44,199 nucleotides of DNA, taken from Myxosarcina sp. GI1. GTDB lineage: Bacteria > Cyanobacteriota > Cyanobacteriia > Cyanobacteriales > Xenococcaceae. The notes under the pieces are model-generated. The model had not been told where the DNA came from. It made no database searches and saw only the letters and a program-made list of their open reading frames with translations. The stretch covers positions 3,002 through 47,200 of the forward strand of contig NZ_JRFE01000020.1 of assembly GCF_000756305.1 (NCBI RefSeq). The letters run 5' to 3'. Made by a program: the position numbers and the translations under genes. Below, piece by piece: positions 1-7,664 of the stretch; within the stretch, counting starts at the first letter, position 1, and each line of letters starts with the position of its first letter.

Positions 1-477
1 TATGGGAGAGTCGGACAGGTAATCGTTAAAATTTTGCGCGATCGTGGTTTTAACGTTTTGGCAATTGAAAATAGCGAAGCCGCGGTCAGACGTTTGCGAC
101 AGGAAAAAATTCCCTATGTGTTTGGCGATGCTGATTCGGAACTAGTTTTAGAAAAAGCACATCTACCCAAAGCTAAGGCTTTAGCGATCGCCCTTCCCGA
201 TCCTTCCAGCACCCGTATCTTACTCGAACACGCTCTTAAGCTAGCTCCCAAACTAGACATAGTAGTTCGTACCCACAACAACAGCGAAATCGATGTTTTA
301 ACTCAAATGGGTGCGAAAGAAGTGGTACAGCCAGAATTTGAAGCAGCTTTAGAAATGGGAGGACAAATTTTAACTACTCTTGGTGAATTAGAAACCACTA
401 TAAGTTCGGTACTGCAAACGATTCGTCGCGATCGCTATTTAAGCGTTCGTTCGGAAAGAGATGCTGATGCAAAATAG
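1..477 (+). CDS. C-terminal part of a CPA2-type cation/proton antiporter (RCK/TrkA-N domain), 5' truncated
   Basis: The reading frame is open from base 1, so the gene begins outside the window. The first residues read YGRVGQ, the end of a glycine-rich Rossmann NAD-binding turn. About 110 residues of TrkA-N fold follow, with an acidic residue after the second strand (AIENSE) and the GDADSE segment usual in RCK domains. This arrangement is the cytoplasmic regulatory tail of KefB/KefC/YbaL-like monovalent cation/proton antiporters, which gates transport by binding nucleotides. The membrane part is not visible, so a stand-alone Trk regulatory subunit remains possible. Antiporter identity is inferred from the long tail after the Rossmann core (ALEMGGQILTTLG). 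The next gene is 39 bp downstream on the same strand. Confidence 0.8.
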   Translation, partial: YGRVGQVIVKILRDRGFNVLAIENSEAAVRRLRQEKIPYVFGDADSELVLEKAHLPKAKALAIALPDPSSTRILLEHALKLAPKLDIVVRTHNNSEIDVLTQMGAKEVVQPEFEAALEMGGQILTTLGELETTISSVLQTIRRDRYLSVRSERDADAK

Positions 478-516
478 ATCTTTGCTATCTTAAAGCTTGG
501 GCTTTGGTAAAGCAAG

Positions 517-1437
517 ATGACGAAAAAACTAGTATTGATGGATCACGATGGCGCGATCGATGATTTCCTCTCGATGATGCTGTTGTTGACTATGGCAGAT
601 GTCAAACCTTTAGGAATTGTAGTTACCCCTGCTGACTGCTATGGTAAAGCCGCAGTGAGCGTTAGCCGTAAAATTATTCAGCTAATGGAACGAACTGAAG
701 TTCCTGTAGTTGAAAGTACCGTTCGTGGTTTAAACCCCTTCCCTCCCGAATTTCGTCGCGACTGTCTGATTATCGATAATTTTCCCTTACTTAACGAACG
801 AGAACTAGTTACAGCACCAGTTTCGATAACGGGACAAGAATTTATTATTACTCAATTACAAAACGCACCAGAACCAGTGATTCTAATGGTAACTGGTCCT
901 TTAACTACCATAGCCGAAGCGATCGCTACAGAACCGCAGATAACTAACAAAATTGCCGAACTTGTCTGGATGGGAGGCGCGTTAAGTGTTAGTGGTAACG
1001 TCGAAAAAGTCTTTGCTATGGAACACGACGGTTCGGCAGAATGGAATGTTTATTGGGATCCTATTGCCGCCAAACAAATTTGGGATACAGAAATTCCTGT
1101 TACTCTTTGTCCTTTAGATTTAACTAATACCGTTCCCGTTACTCCCGCTCTAATTCGTCAGCTATCCAAACAAAGAAAATATCCACTCTCAGATTTAGCG
1201 GGTATGTGTTACGCGCTGGCAATTCCGCAAAACTATTACTGTTGGGATATTTTAGCTACAACTTATTTAGCTCACCCTGAGTTTTATAATCTTGAGGAAA
1301 AAGAAACCGACATTATTACTCAGGGTGCGAGTCAAGGCAGAACCATTATTAAATCTGGCGGTAGAAAAATTAAAGTGATGACAGAAGTAGATCGCGAAAA
1401 GTTTTATCTTTATTTACTTCAGCAATTTGCTAGATGA
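517..1437 (+). CDS. Nucleoside hydrolase family protein (IunH/Rih type)
   Basis: This 306-residue protein is close to the usual family length. It opens with the calcium-binding signature DHDGAIDD (residues 9-16, the DxDxxxDD motif), which in this family coordinates the metal and activates water to cleave the N-ribosidic bond of nucleosides. A second family segment, MVTGPLTTIAEA, is near residues 124-135, and WMGGA follows near 151. At the position where characterised enzymes have a His-Asp pair contacting the leaving base and metal, this protein reads Cys-Trp-Asp (Trp243-Asp244). The aspartate is kept but the histidine is not, so base specificity cannot be assigned and activity may differ. 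The ATG at 517 fits the start of the family alignment. It may be cotranscribed with the antiporter upstream. Confidence 0.87.
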   Translation: MTKKLVLMDHDGAIDDFLSMMLLLTMADVKPLGIVVTPADCYGKAAVSVSRKIIQLMERTEVPVVESTVRGLNPFPPEFRRDCLIIDNFPLLNERELVTAPVSITGQEFIITQLQNAPEPVILMVTGPLTTIAEAIATEPQITNKIAELVWMGGALSVSGNVEKVFAMEHDGSAEWNVYWDPIAAKQIWDTEIPVTLCPLDLTNTVPVTPALIRQLSKQRKYPLSDLAGMCYALAIPQNYYCWDILATTYLAHPEFYNLEEKETDIITQGASQGRTIIKSGGRKIKVMTEVDREKFYLYLLQQFAR

Positions 1438-1490
1438 GATGATTTGTATAATTCGCAGGCGAAAGCTTAATATTTAGCAAAAAATCTATT

Positions 1491-1838
1491 TCAATCTTTT
1501 AATTTCGATATAGCAGCTTCTATCTGTGGCAATATAGTTGGCAAATCTTTAGTTACTACTTGCCAAACTATTTCTAAATCCACTTCAAAATACGCGTAAA
1601 TTAAGCGATTTCTCATTCCTATTATTCGCCTCCAAGGAATTTCGGAGTATTGTTCTTGCTTCTGAGAAGAAATATTATTTGCGGCTTCTCCAATAATTTC
1701 AATTAATCTTACCAAGGCTAAAGACAACATTCGCTCTTTATCTAGATCTTTTCGACTCCGACCTTCAACAAAACTAATTGCTTCTTTTGCTGCTTGTTGT
1801 ATGTGTTTGAATCTGGTTAAATCGTCTGACTTGGTCAT
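1491..1838 (-). CDS. HEPN-domain toxin of a HEPN/MNT module (HepT-like, formerly DUF86), catalytic His replaced
   Basis: A 115-residue all-helical protein matching HepT/DUF86. Family members are RNases whose active site is R-x4-H-x-Y and which are silenced when the partner MNT protein AMPylates the tyrosine. Here the motif reads RNRLIYAY (residues 76-83). Arg76 and the distal Tyr83 are kept, but the catalytic His is Tyr81, encoded by TAC at 1596-1598 on the reverse strand, one transition from CAC. The rest of the domain is intact and full length. The gene starts inside the 3' end of the MNT gene with a 65 bp overlap, as expected for a translationally coupled toxin-antitoxin pair. The toxin may be inactive or attenuated; this is inference from the motif. 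Confidence 0.88.
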   Translation of the reverse strand: MTKSDDLTRFKHIQQAAKEAISFVEGRSRKDLDKERMLSLALVRLIEIIGEAANNISSQKQEQYSEIPWRRIIGMRNRLIYAYFEVDLEIVWQVVTKDLPTILPQIEAAISKLKD

Positions 1839-2139
1839 ATATTGGTACAGCTTCGCTTAACACTCTATCTCTAAAAAAATGACTCAATTCGTGTGGAGTT
1901 CTCAAATCTACTTCACGCCCTATTATTTCTGATAACTCGTCTTGTAGATCGATAATAGCCAAGCCTGGAGTTTTTCCCTCTTGAAACTCAACCAAAAGAT
2001 CGACATCGCTGTTCGCTGTAAAATCATCTCTCAATACAGAACCAAACAGAGATAGTTTATTAATATGGTTGCGTCTGCAAAAGTTTTCTATCTTAAAAAT
2101 GGGTATTTTAATAGGCAGAGAAAATAAATTCGTAGTCAT
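1774..2139 (-). CDS. MNT-domain nucleotidyltransferase, antitoxin of the HEPN/MNT pair
   Basis: A 121-residue minimal nucleotidyltransferase. The signature GS-x10-DxD is complete: GS at residues 33-34 and DVD at 45-47, followed by EF and a later REVDLRTP strand carrying the third acidic position. In characterised pairs such proteins transfer AMP groups onto a tyrosine of the HEPN toxin and block its RNase activity. I chose ATG 2139; the frame runs four codons further to a TTG at 2151. The C-terminus runs about 20 residues past the usual end (near VPIYDQ) and reads through the first 65 bases of the HEPN gene in another frame. No clear Shine-Dalgarno sequence was seen. Confidence 0.88.
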   Translation of the reverse strand: MTTNLFSLPIKIPIFKIENFCRRNHINKLSLFGSVLRDDFTANSDVDLLVEFQEGKTPGLAIIDLQDELSEIIGREVDLRTPHELSHFFRDRVLSEAVPIYDQVRRFNQIQTHTTSSKRSN

Positions 2140-2259
2140 ATAAAGTAGCAAGATACTAAAAACTTTAATTTAGCCAAACTTTTGCATTTTTGTTATTTTC
2201 GCGATCGCTATTAGGAAAAGCGATCGCCTTAAAAGTTGGAAATAACTCTAACTCTAACT

Positions 2260-2709
2260 TTAGGCGGGATACTGGTCGAATTTTTGCGTTAATTCTAATA
2301 GTTCTTTCTGGGTTGGTTTTCGTCCGTCTTTAGTTAATTCGGCTAATCCTTCAAAGTATTGCTCTCGCGAGTCGGCAGGACAAAACATAATCAACATTTT
2401 AGCTGGCATCGAGCTAGGATTGGAAAAACCGTGACGGGTATTTTCGGGAACATTCATTAAAGTTCCTGACACAGCAGTTATTTTTTCCTGTCCCAATACC
2501 AACTCTACTTCACCTTCTAAAACATAAAATGTCTCGGTCATTTCTTTGTGGATATGAGGACTGGCACCGTCGGTTTCTGGTTCTAAGGTAAACTCAAACA
2601 GACCAAAATGACCGTGAGTGTCTTTTCCCGTTAGTTTAAAGGTACAGGTACTGGTACCAATTGTTACTGACTTGCCTTCACTAGGCTGAAGAATAATAGG
2701 TAATGACAT
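2260..2709 (-). CDS. Cupin-domain protein
   Basis: A 149-residue single-domain cupin. The first cupin motif is visible around residues 50-72: SPHIHKEMTETFYVLEGE, with two histidines and a glutamate that would bind a metal. The second motif follows at about 86-95, ending in NTRHGF with the third histidine. The C-terminal tail (YFEGLAELTKDGR) resembles small cyanobacterial and actinobacterial cupins of unknown substrate, some called quercetinase-like. Enzyme activity cannot be assigned. It lies 31 bp downstream of the HAD phosphatase stop on the same strand, so the two could share a transcript. The spacer after its stop contains two HIP1 sites in about 40 bp. Confidence 0.82.
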   Translation of the reverse strand: MSLPIILQPSEGKSVTIGTSTCTFKLTGKDTHGHFGLFEFTLEPETDGASPHIHKEMTETFYVLEGEVELVLGQEKITAVSGTLMNVPENTRHGFSNPSSMPAKMLIMFCPADSREQYFEGLAELTKDGRKPTQKELLELTQKFDQYPA

Positions 2710-2740
2710 TTTAAATATTTGTTTCTTACTTACGGCAAAA

Positions 2741-3484
2741 TCATAGTAATTTCTTCAAACTGTCGATATCCAAATAGCTATGATTTTGGCAATCTCCCTG
2801 TAAAATCTCAAAAGGTTGTTCTGGTTCTCCCAAATGATTTAAAATTAATGCCGCTTCGCTAAAATCTTGCTCTTTGGTATAGTCATTAACGGTAACGATG
2901 GTTTTTATTCCAGCAGCGATCGCAGCTTGCAAACCGTGTTGAGAATCTTCAAACACCAAACAGTTTTTTGGCGATAAGTTCATCTGTTCTAAAACGTAAT
3001 TGTAGATATCTGGTGCAGGTTTTTTGTGGGGAACGATATCGCCTGCAGCAATAACTTCAAACCAGTCGGGATGAAAATGCCGAATTAAAGCCTCCGTACT
3101 TTCTAAACTGCTAGTTGTAGCTATAGCCAATCTTATCGACTCTGCTTTGGCTGCGCTAATTAATCTTTTAACTCCCGTACGAAAGGAAATTTTTCCCGAT
3201 GCAAGTAGTTGTTGATAATATTGACTTTTAATTTGGTGAAGGTCGGCAATAAAATCTTTAATATCTTTATCGAATTTAATAGCGGGATGCTGTTGCTGGA
3301 GATAAAATTTAATTCTTTCTTTTCCTCCCGAAATAGCCAAAAGTTCTCTATACAAATCTCTCTTCCAGTGCCAATCTAGCTCGGCTTTTTCAAAAGCATG
3401 ATTGAATGCCACCCGATGCCCATCTTCTTCGGTATTGGCTAAAGTTCCATCAACATCAAAAATCAAAGCTTGTAATTTAGACAT
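2741..3484 (-). CDS. HAD-superfamily phosphatase, CbbY-like (beta-phosphoglucomutase/sugar phosphatase subfamily)
   Basis: About 247 residues from the chosen start at 3484 (MSKLQALIFDVDGTL). The frame extends 20 codons upstream, but that stretch is unlike the family, which begins just before motif I. Motif I is DVDGTLANTEE with both catalytic aspartates; motif II is the threonine in AIATTSS; the motif III lysine is in HKKPAPDIYNYV; motif IV is VFEDSQHGLQAA. A helical cap lies between motifs I and II. The cap and the segment AIAAGIKTIVTVNDYT match CbbY proteins, which in autotrophs remove inhibitory sugar bisphosphates that affect Rubisco. That role is likely here but not proven, since related HAD enzymes differ in substrate. 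Confidence 0.83.
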   Translation of the reverse strand: MSKLQALIFDVDGTLANTEEDGHRVAFNHAFEKAELDWHWKRDLYRELLAISGGKERIKFYLQQQHPAIKFDKDIKDFIADLHQIKSQYYQQLLASGKISFRTGVKRLISAAKAESIRLAIATTSSLESTEALIRHFHPDWFEVIAAGDIVPHKKPAPDIYNYVLEQMNLSPKNCLVFEDSQHGLQAAIAAGIKTIVTVNDYTKEQDFSEAALILNHLGEPEQPFEILQGDCQNHSYLDIDSLKKLL

Positions 3485-3818
3485 ATTATCTTTTAAAGAT
3501 AAAGTCTGGTAAAAAAAAACTTGTCTCCGATCTGACTGTATCAATAATCAAAGCGTTTAACAAGCAGTGTAATTTAGCCAGATTTTTAATCTAGTTTACG
3601 TCGAGCGAGATCGCAATGAAAGAACGGCGAGATTTGCTAGCGATCGCCAGTAGCTAAATTAAAGAATAAAAAGTACACGGCTACAATAGTAGTATTCTCA
3701 CGATAATAGCGTGTCTTTGCCGAATAAAATTAAGCTTTAATCTTAAAAGGCGTTTATTTATGCTACGTCTAATACTTACCATAGCTCGCTCGAAGATAGT
3801 TGGAGGGTATGCCAGCCT
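3485..3818. other. Intergenic region upstream of speD and of the HAD gene
   Basis: This 334 bp spacer separates divergent genes and should hold promoters for both. I see HIP1-like sites near 3608 and 3641 and a TACAAT hexamer at 3682-3687, with no convincing -35 partner. A strong GGAGG at 3802-3806 serves speD. No RNA gene or repeat was recognised. Confidence 0.5.
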
Positions 3819-4187
3819 GTGAACAAAATAGGAACTCATTTGGTGTTAGATGCTTGGCAGGCACCAGCAGCACTATTAAACGATCCCCAACAAATACGTC
3901 GGGCTTTGCTTGCAGCAGTTGCGGCAGGAGAAGGTACAATTATCGATCTCTGCGTACATCAATTTAGTCCGCAAGGCATAACAGCTACAGCTACTTTAGC
4001 CGAATCTCATATAGCTATCCATACCTGGCCCGAACACGGTTATTTTGCTGCCGATTTATTTTTTTGCGGCAAAGGAAAGCCAGAAAGAGCCATGAAAGTT
4101 TTACAAACAGCACTGCAAGCTAAAAACATTAAATTACAGCAGGTCGAACGAGGCTTTCTTTTGCCAGATTTATTGAGTCAACCTTAG
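3819..4187 (+). CDS. speD: S-adenosylmethionine decarboxylase proenzyme (prokaryotic class 1B)
   Basis: The 122-residue product makes decarboxylated AdoMet, the aminopropyl donor for spermidine synthesis. The small prokaryotic proenzyme cleaves itself at an internal serine, which becomes the pyruvoyl cofactor. The site is clear: TLAESHIAIHTWPE with Ser63, His68 and, further on, Cys83 in FFCGKG, the same three positions as in characterised class 1B enzymes. The start is GTG at 3819, 12 bases after GGAGG (3802-3806). An ATG at 3809 is closer to that site but out of frame. The gene is monocistronic-looking; no spermidine synthase gene is in the window. Confidence 0.95.
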   Translation: MNKIGTHLVLDAWQAPAALLNDPQQIRRALLAAVAAGEGTIIDLCVHQFSPQGITATATLAESHIAIHTWPEHGYFAADLFFCGKGKPERAMKVLQTALQAKNIKLQQVERGFLLPDLLSQP

Positions 4188-4227
4188 AAACTTCTCTCTA
4201 CCTATAAGAAAATAAACATATTCCGCC

Positions 4228-4581
4228 GTGCCATATTTTTCGTACATAATAATGACTAATGGTTTATCTCATCTGGTTGCTCTGAAGCTAGGTATCCTCT
4301 TAGTTCTTGGCATTTTACCCGCTTTGACTTATTTATTTATCTTGCAGAAACTCAATCGTAGGTGGCAAGAGCGACTCAGACAGTTTCGGACACTCAATTC
4401 ATATCGCGATCGCGATTTGTTTGCTGTTTATTATCGCGATCGCCGTCGAACACTAAGCAAACGCTATATTGGCGATCTCAGTTGTCTGTATAATGCTCGT
4501 TCTCCTTATATTCGCTGTGCAGTTAATCCTCAAGGACCGTGCAAGGAATGTTTTTACTATCAAAAAAAAGACGCTTGCTAG
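4228..4581 (+). CDS. DUF6464 family protein (cyanobacterial, one N-terminal membrane segment)
   Basis: A 117-residue protein with one hydrophobic helix (about residues 18-40, LKLGILLVLGILPALTYLFI), then a basic stretch and a Cys-rich C-terminal block. The block YIGDLSCLYNARSPYIRCAV followed by NPQGPCKECFYY is the conserved core of the cyanobacterial DUF6464 family; four cysteines are placed as C-x12-C-x8-C-x2-C, compatible with a small metal site. Function is unknown in the family. The frame begins with GTG 4228; the ATG at 4252 is an equally good start and removes eight residues. It lies 40 bp after speD and may be cotranscribed with it. Confidence 0.75.
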   Translation: MPYFSYIIMTNGLSHLVALKLGILLVLGILPALTYLFILQKLNRRWQERLRQFRTLNSYRDRDLFAVYYRDRRRTLSKRYIGDLSCLYNARSPYIRCAVNPQGPCKECFYYQKKDAC

Positions 4582-4674
4582 CCGCAAACGCCTTGATGCC
4601 ACTCTAAGTCTAAGTCAAAGCTACTCTGCTAATATTGACTCGTCAACTCACTTGAAAACGGTATCATCAATTAA

Positions 4675-5803
4675 ATGACCATAAAATCGGATAAAACAGA
4701 TTCTTTTTCTTTGGCAGACAGAAGGTAAAGCAAAATTTCAGATAGGCAACGCCTTTTATAACCCTCAAACCAAAATAGTGAGGGATTTGGGTATTTTAGC
4801 TGCTGCTGCCTATCGTCAGGATAATGGCAGCCTGAGAATATTGGATACTTTGGCAGGTTGTGGAGTTCGCAGTTTGCGCTATTGCCTGGAAAGCCATGCC
4901 GATTACTTATGGATAAATGAAGGTAATCCCGAATTACATTCTCTGCTGCAACAAAATTTAGCTCCTGCGATCGCATCTTTTCGACTAACTAACTTCGACG
5001 CGCATCGAGTTTTTTTTGAGTGTTACTCTCACCGAGACTATTACGATTTGGTTGATGTAGACTGTTTTGGTACTGCCGCTCCCTATCTAAGTACGATGCT
5101 GTGGGCGACAAAAATTGGCGGTCTGATGTACCTTACCAGCACTGACGGACGTACTCTAACGGGTCATCTACCAGAAAATAGTTTAGCAGCTTATGGGGCG
5201 ATCGCTCGTTCCCATCCTGCCGCTCACGAACAGGCTTTAAGATTGTTAATTGGTAGCGTACAGCAGCAGGCGGCTACCAAAGGTTTGGGGATCGAACCTT
5301 TATTTTCGCTGTTTACGGGCAAAACCTATCGTTTGATGCTGCGATTAATTCATAAACCCAAGCTAACTACTAAAAATTATGGTTTTATCGCCTACTGTCA
5401 TAGTTGTGGCAATTACCAAACAGTTACCTGGCGTAAATTGGGTAAAGTTAGCTGTAGCTGTCCCAATCCTTCAGTAATTTTAAGTGGCGCGATGTGGCAG
5501 GGAGAACTGCATCAAAAACCATATATCGAGCGTTTGCTGAGTATGGCGCAACAGTGGCAGTGGCAAGAAGCAGAAAAATTACTGTCCAAGCTGGCAGCAG
5601 AAATAGATACTCCGCCTTACTTTTATACTTTAGGTGAAATTGGTAAACGAGGTAAGCTAGATCTTCCCAGGCGATCGCAGTTAATCAAAGCCTTACAAGA
5701 TGCTGGTTATCGAGCCAGTAAGACTCATATCAATAATTTGGCAATAAAAACTACTGCCGATATTTATACCTGTATCGATATCGCCAAACAAATTTCTCGA
5801 TAA
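4675..5803 (+). CDS. trm1: tRNA (guanine-N2) dimethyltransferase, Trm1 family, with a one-base frame break near the N-terminus
   Basis: The product would methylate the 2-amino group of G26 (and possibly G27) in tRNA using AdoMet. Family features include the AdoMet loop LDTLAGCGVRSLRY, the catalytic-site segment DVDCFGTAAPY, and a C-terminal zinc-finger-like block with CHSC and CSC. The uninterrupted frame has no ATG, GTG or TTG before 4778, yet it encodes conserved family residues from at least 4712 on (WQTEGKAKFQIGNAFYNP). An ATG at 4675 opens a good N-terminus (MTIKSDKTDSF) in the frame one base off. Removing one T from the T5 run at 4704-4708 joins the two into a continuous protein of about 375 residues. 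This may be a sequencing error, a real mutation, or +1 slippage at TTT-T. Residues beyond the break are intact. Confidence 0.82.
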
Positions 5804-5841
5804 CATTGCTAATTCTTTTATATTCAAACAACAAAGCGCCC

Positions 5842-5878
5842 CTAAAAAAGTGACGTAGACTAATCTACTCGTTTTTAG
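5842..5878. terminator. Possible bidirectional terminator hairpin between convergent genes
   Basis: Between the convergent trm1 and RRM genes, CTAAAAA (5842-5848) pairs with TTTTTAG (5872-5878), and inside them GTAGA-CTAA-TCTAC forms a second 5 bp stem. A/T runs on both sides suit termination in both directions. The stem is interrupted, so strength is uncertain. Confidence 0.45.
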
Positions 5879-5909
5879 AAGCGTCGATTTTTTAGTTTAA
5901 TTGCAAAGC

Positions 5910-6191
5910 TTAGAAACGGTTGTTTCGTCCACCACGATTTCTATTATCTTCGCGAGGTCTAGCTTTATTAACTTTTAGCTGACGATCCATCCATTCTGCT
6001 CCATCTAGAGCTTTGATAGCTTCGTCTTCATTAGCTTCCGATTCCATCTCGACAAATGCAAATCCTCTTGGACGACCTGTTTCGCGATCGCTAGGAATAT
6101 GAACCCGTTTAACAGTTCCATATTCAGCGAAGACTTCGTTTAAGTCTTCTGAATTAACTTCGTAAGATAGATTGCCTACGTAAATTGACAT
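5910..6191 (-). CDS. RRM-type RNA-binding protein (cyanobacterial Rbp family)
   Basis: A 93-residue protein made of a single RNA-recognition motif. RNP2 is IYVGNLSY (residues 3-10) and RNP1 is RGFAFVEM (about 42-49), with the aromatic residues that stack on RNA in place. A short tail rich in Arg, Asn and Gly follows (NRNRGGRNNRF). Cyanobacterial proteins of this kind are often cold-induced and bind mRNA, some helping to place transcripts near thylakoids. The 331 bp upstream spacer is long enough for the 5' leader typical of cold-regulated rbp genes. It is transcribed alone and converges on trm1. Confidence 0.93.
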   Translation of the reverse strand: MSIYVGNLSYEVNSEDLNEVFAEYGTVKRVHIPSDRETGRPRGFAFVEMESEANEDEAIKALDGAEWMDRQLKVNKARPREDNRNRGGRNNRF

Positions 6192-6522
6192 ATTTTAATT
6201 GTCTTCTCAATGAGTCTTGGGTTTAGAGAGACAGGATTATTGGAAAAGAAATAGCTCAATACTGTACGGAAAAAACCTGTAGATACTGAATACAAACCTA
6301 ATCGTTAATCTGTTGATTCTCAGCCTTAATACTAACACTTTTGACAAAATAAAAACAAAATTGTCCTATTTTTTATCCCATGGCTTACCAATAACTTCTA
6401 AAACTCTCTTCTCAAGTGGCTTACAGTTTTTTAAATCTGGTTAATCTTTTGCCGTTCATTTCTTGATAGAGAACGCATAGAGTTAGTTCTTCTGATTCTC
6501 TATCTTCGGGTAAGAGAACAAA
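6192..6522. other. Intergenic region upstream of the RRM gene
   Basis: 331 bp of AT-rich sequence between two minus-strand genes. It must hold the RRM promoter and probably a long leader. No terminator, repeat or RNA gene could be recognised by eye. Confidence 0.4.
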
Positions 6523-7167
6523 TTAAGACTCAATTACCGAACTCCAATCGTCGTTTTTAATTGCTGCTTCTAATTTATGACGACGCTTGAGTTCGGCTTC
6601 GCTTTGTGTGTCTTGCGCTGCTAGTTCATCAGTAAGAGTCGCATCTGCCATTGCTTTTCTTAGTTTCAATTTCTTTTCTTCGTAAGTATTTTTTTCCGCT
6701 TCTGTCATGGTAGCTTTAGCTGCTTCGCCAATTGTACTCGCCCATGTACCTAACTTAGTTGTATTGCCGATTGGAGTATAATTTAACTCAGCCAACCATT
6801 CATCTTTTACTGTTTCCATCGCTTGACGCTTGGGAAACTTAATAGTTTTGACTCGAATAAAAGCGCAAACTTCTGCGCCGTTTTGGATAATGTGTCCTTT
6901 TAGAGAACGTAGGACATCCCTGGAATAACCAATATACTGATAAATGCGTTCTCTGTCTAAAACTGCATAAACCCCTGCAACTTTAGTATTTTCCGTCTGG
7001 TTTTGCCACTCTGACACCGTTACTATGGCTGTTCCATCAGAATCTAAGACAATGGAATTGCGATCGACATTATGTTCATCATCAGAACTATACAAAAAAC
7101 TGTGTAATCCTTGATGAGCTTGAGGAACATTTTGATGTTCGATGGGAGTATTATGTTCGGGTTCCAC
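6523..7167 (-). CDS. GIY-YIG-like nuclease-fold protein (conserved in cyanobacteria)
   Basis: A 214-residue protein. Residues about 64-140 carry a GIY-YIG-type core: AGVYAVLD, then QYIGYSRDV, with the arginine in the YSR segment and a glutamate in AMETVKDEWL that correspond to the usual catalytic positions. A conserved stretch follows (GTWASTIGEAAKATMTEAE) and a charged helical tail (EEKKLKLRKAMADATL) that I recognise from cyanobacterial homologues of unknown role. The N-terminal 60 residues are acidic and polar. The family is annotated as nuclease-like, but neither cleavage nor a substrate is established, and a structural or DNA-binding role is possible. No neighbour suggests a pathway. Confidence 0.75.
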   Translation of the reverse strand: MEPEHNTPIEHQNVPQAHQGLHSFLYSSDDEHNVDRNSIVLDSDGTAIVTVSEWQNQTENTKVAGVYAVLDRERIYQYIGYSRDVLRSLKGHIIQNGAEVCAFIRVKTIKFPKRQAMETVKDEWLAELNYTPIGNTTKLGTWASTIGEAAKATMTEAEKNTYEEKKLKLRKAMADATLTDELAAQDTQSEAELKRRHKLEAAIKNDDWSSVIES

Positions 7168-7324
7168 AAAATTAGCCTATGTTAAGAGTCATCAATTATC
7201 CTAGCTAGAGCTTACTGGATAAAACGAATATAGATAAGAATCGTAATTTAGTTGGTAGGGTAAAATATAGGGAAAAGCAGAATAAACTTAATTTGACTTA
7301 GAGTATCTTTTTGTTTCACATTCT

Positions 7325-7571
7325 CTATCTTAGTTGGCAAGGATTAATATTAAGCTCGGATATTTTAGCGATGCGGATATCTGATGCTTTTACATTTTCT
7401 GCATCAAGATTGCTATTACCTAAAGCACTTTCTTTAAATACTTTACTTTGTGGTATGTAGTAATAGTAGTGATAACTATACTGTATATCGTCCACGTCAT
7501 CTTTTCTTATCTTTATCTAGCGCAATCTGAAGAGATTCTACTAGTTTTCTTTTATGTGTCCCAAAATTCAT
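7325..7571 (-). pseudogene. Possible small gene broken by a one-base frameshift
   Basis: On the minus strand an ATG at 7571-7569 opens MNFGTHKRKLVESLQIALDK and hits a stop at 7499-7497. The next frame is open across that stop and continues for over 50 codons (VDDIQYSYHYYYYIPQSKVF onwards) to TAG at 7327-7325. Dropping one A from the A4 run opposite 7502-7505 fuses both into about 81 residues. I do not recognise the protein. The composition is protein-like (charged helix, then a Tyr-rich stretch), but this may be chance in a 500 bp spacer. No Shine-Dalgarno site was seen. Confidence 0.3.
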
Positions 7572-7622
7572 GGTTAACTTTTAGAAATTGAGATCGCCAC
7601 ACAAAATCTTTTCATTAATCAT

Positions 7623-7660
7623 TACTCGCTACTCGCTACTCGCTACTCGCTACTCGCTAC
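7623..7660. repeat. Heptanucleotide tandem repeat (TACTCGC)5
   Basis: Five perfect copies of TACTCGC (7623-7657) followed by a partial copy, just after the stop of the TerB-like gene. A degenerate relative in the opposite orientation lies at 23602-23629. Confidence 0.95.
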
Positions 7661-7664
7661 CCAA

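Noticed and set aside
2195-2232. Possible terminator between cupin and MNT genes made from two GCGATCGC sites
   Set aside because: HIP1 sites are palindromes found everywhere in this genome, and no T run follows in the required direction.
4671-4976. 101-residue minus-strand frame over the trm1 5' end
   Set aside because: Antisense to conserved Trm1 residues; a shadow of that gene.
7623-7660. Short direct repeats considered as a CRISPR array
   Set aside because: The unit is 7 bases with no spacers and no cas genes nearby; it is a simple tandem repeat.
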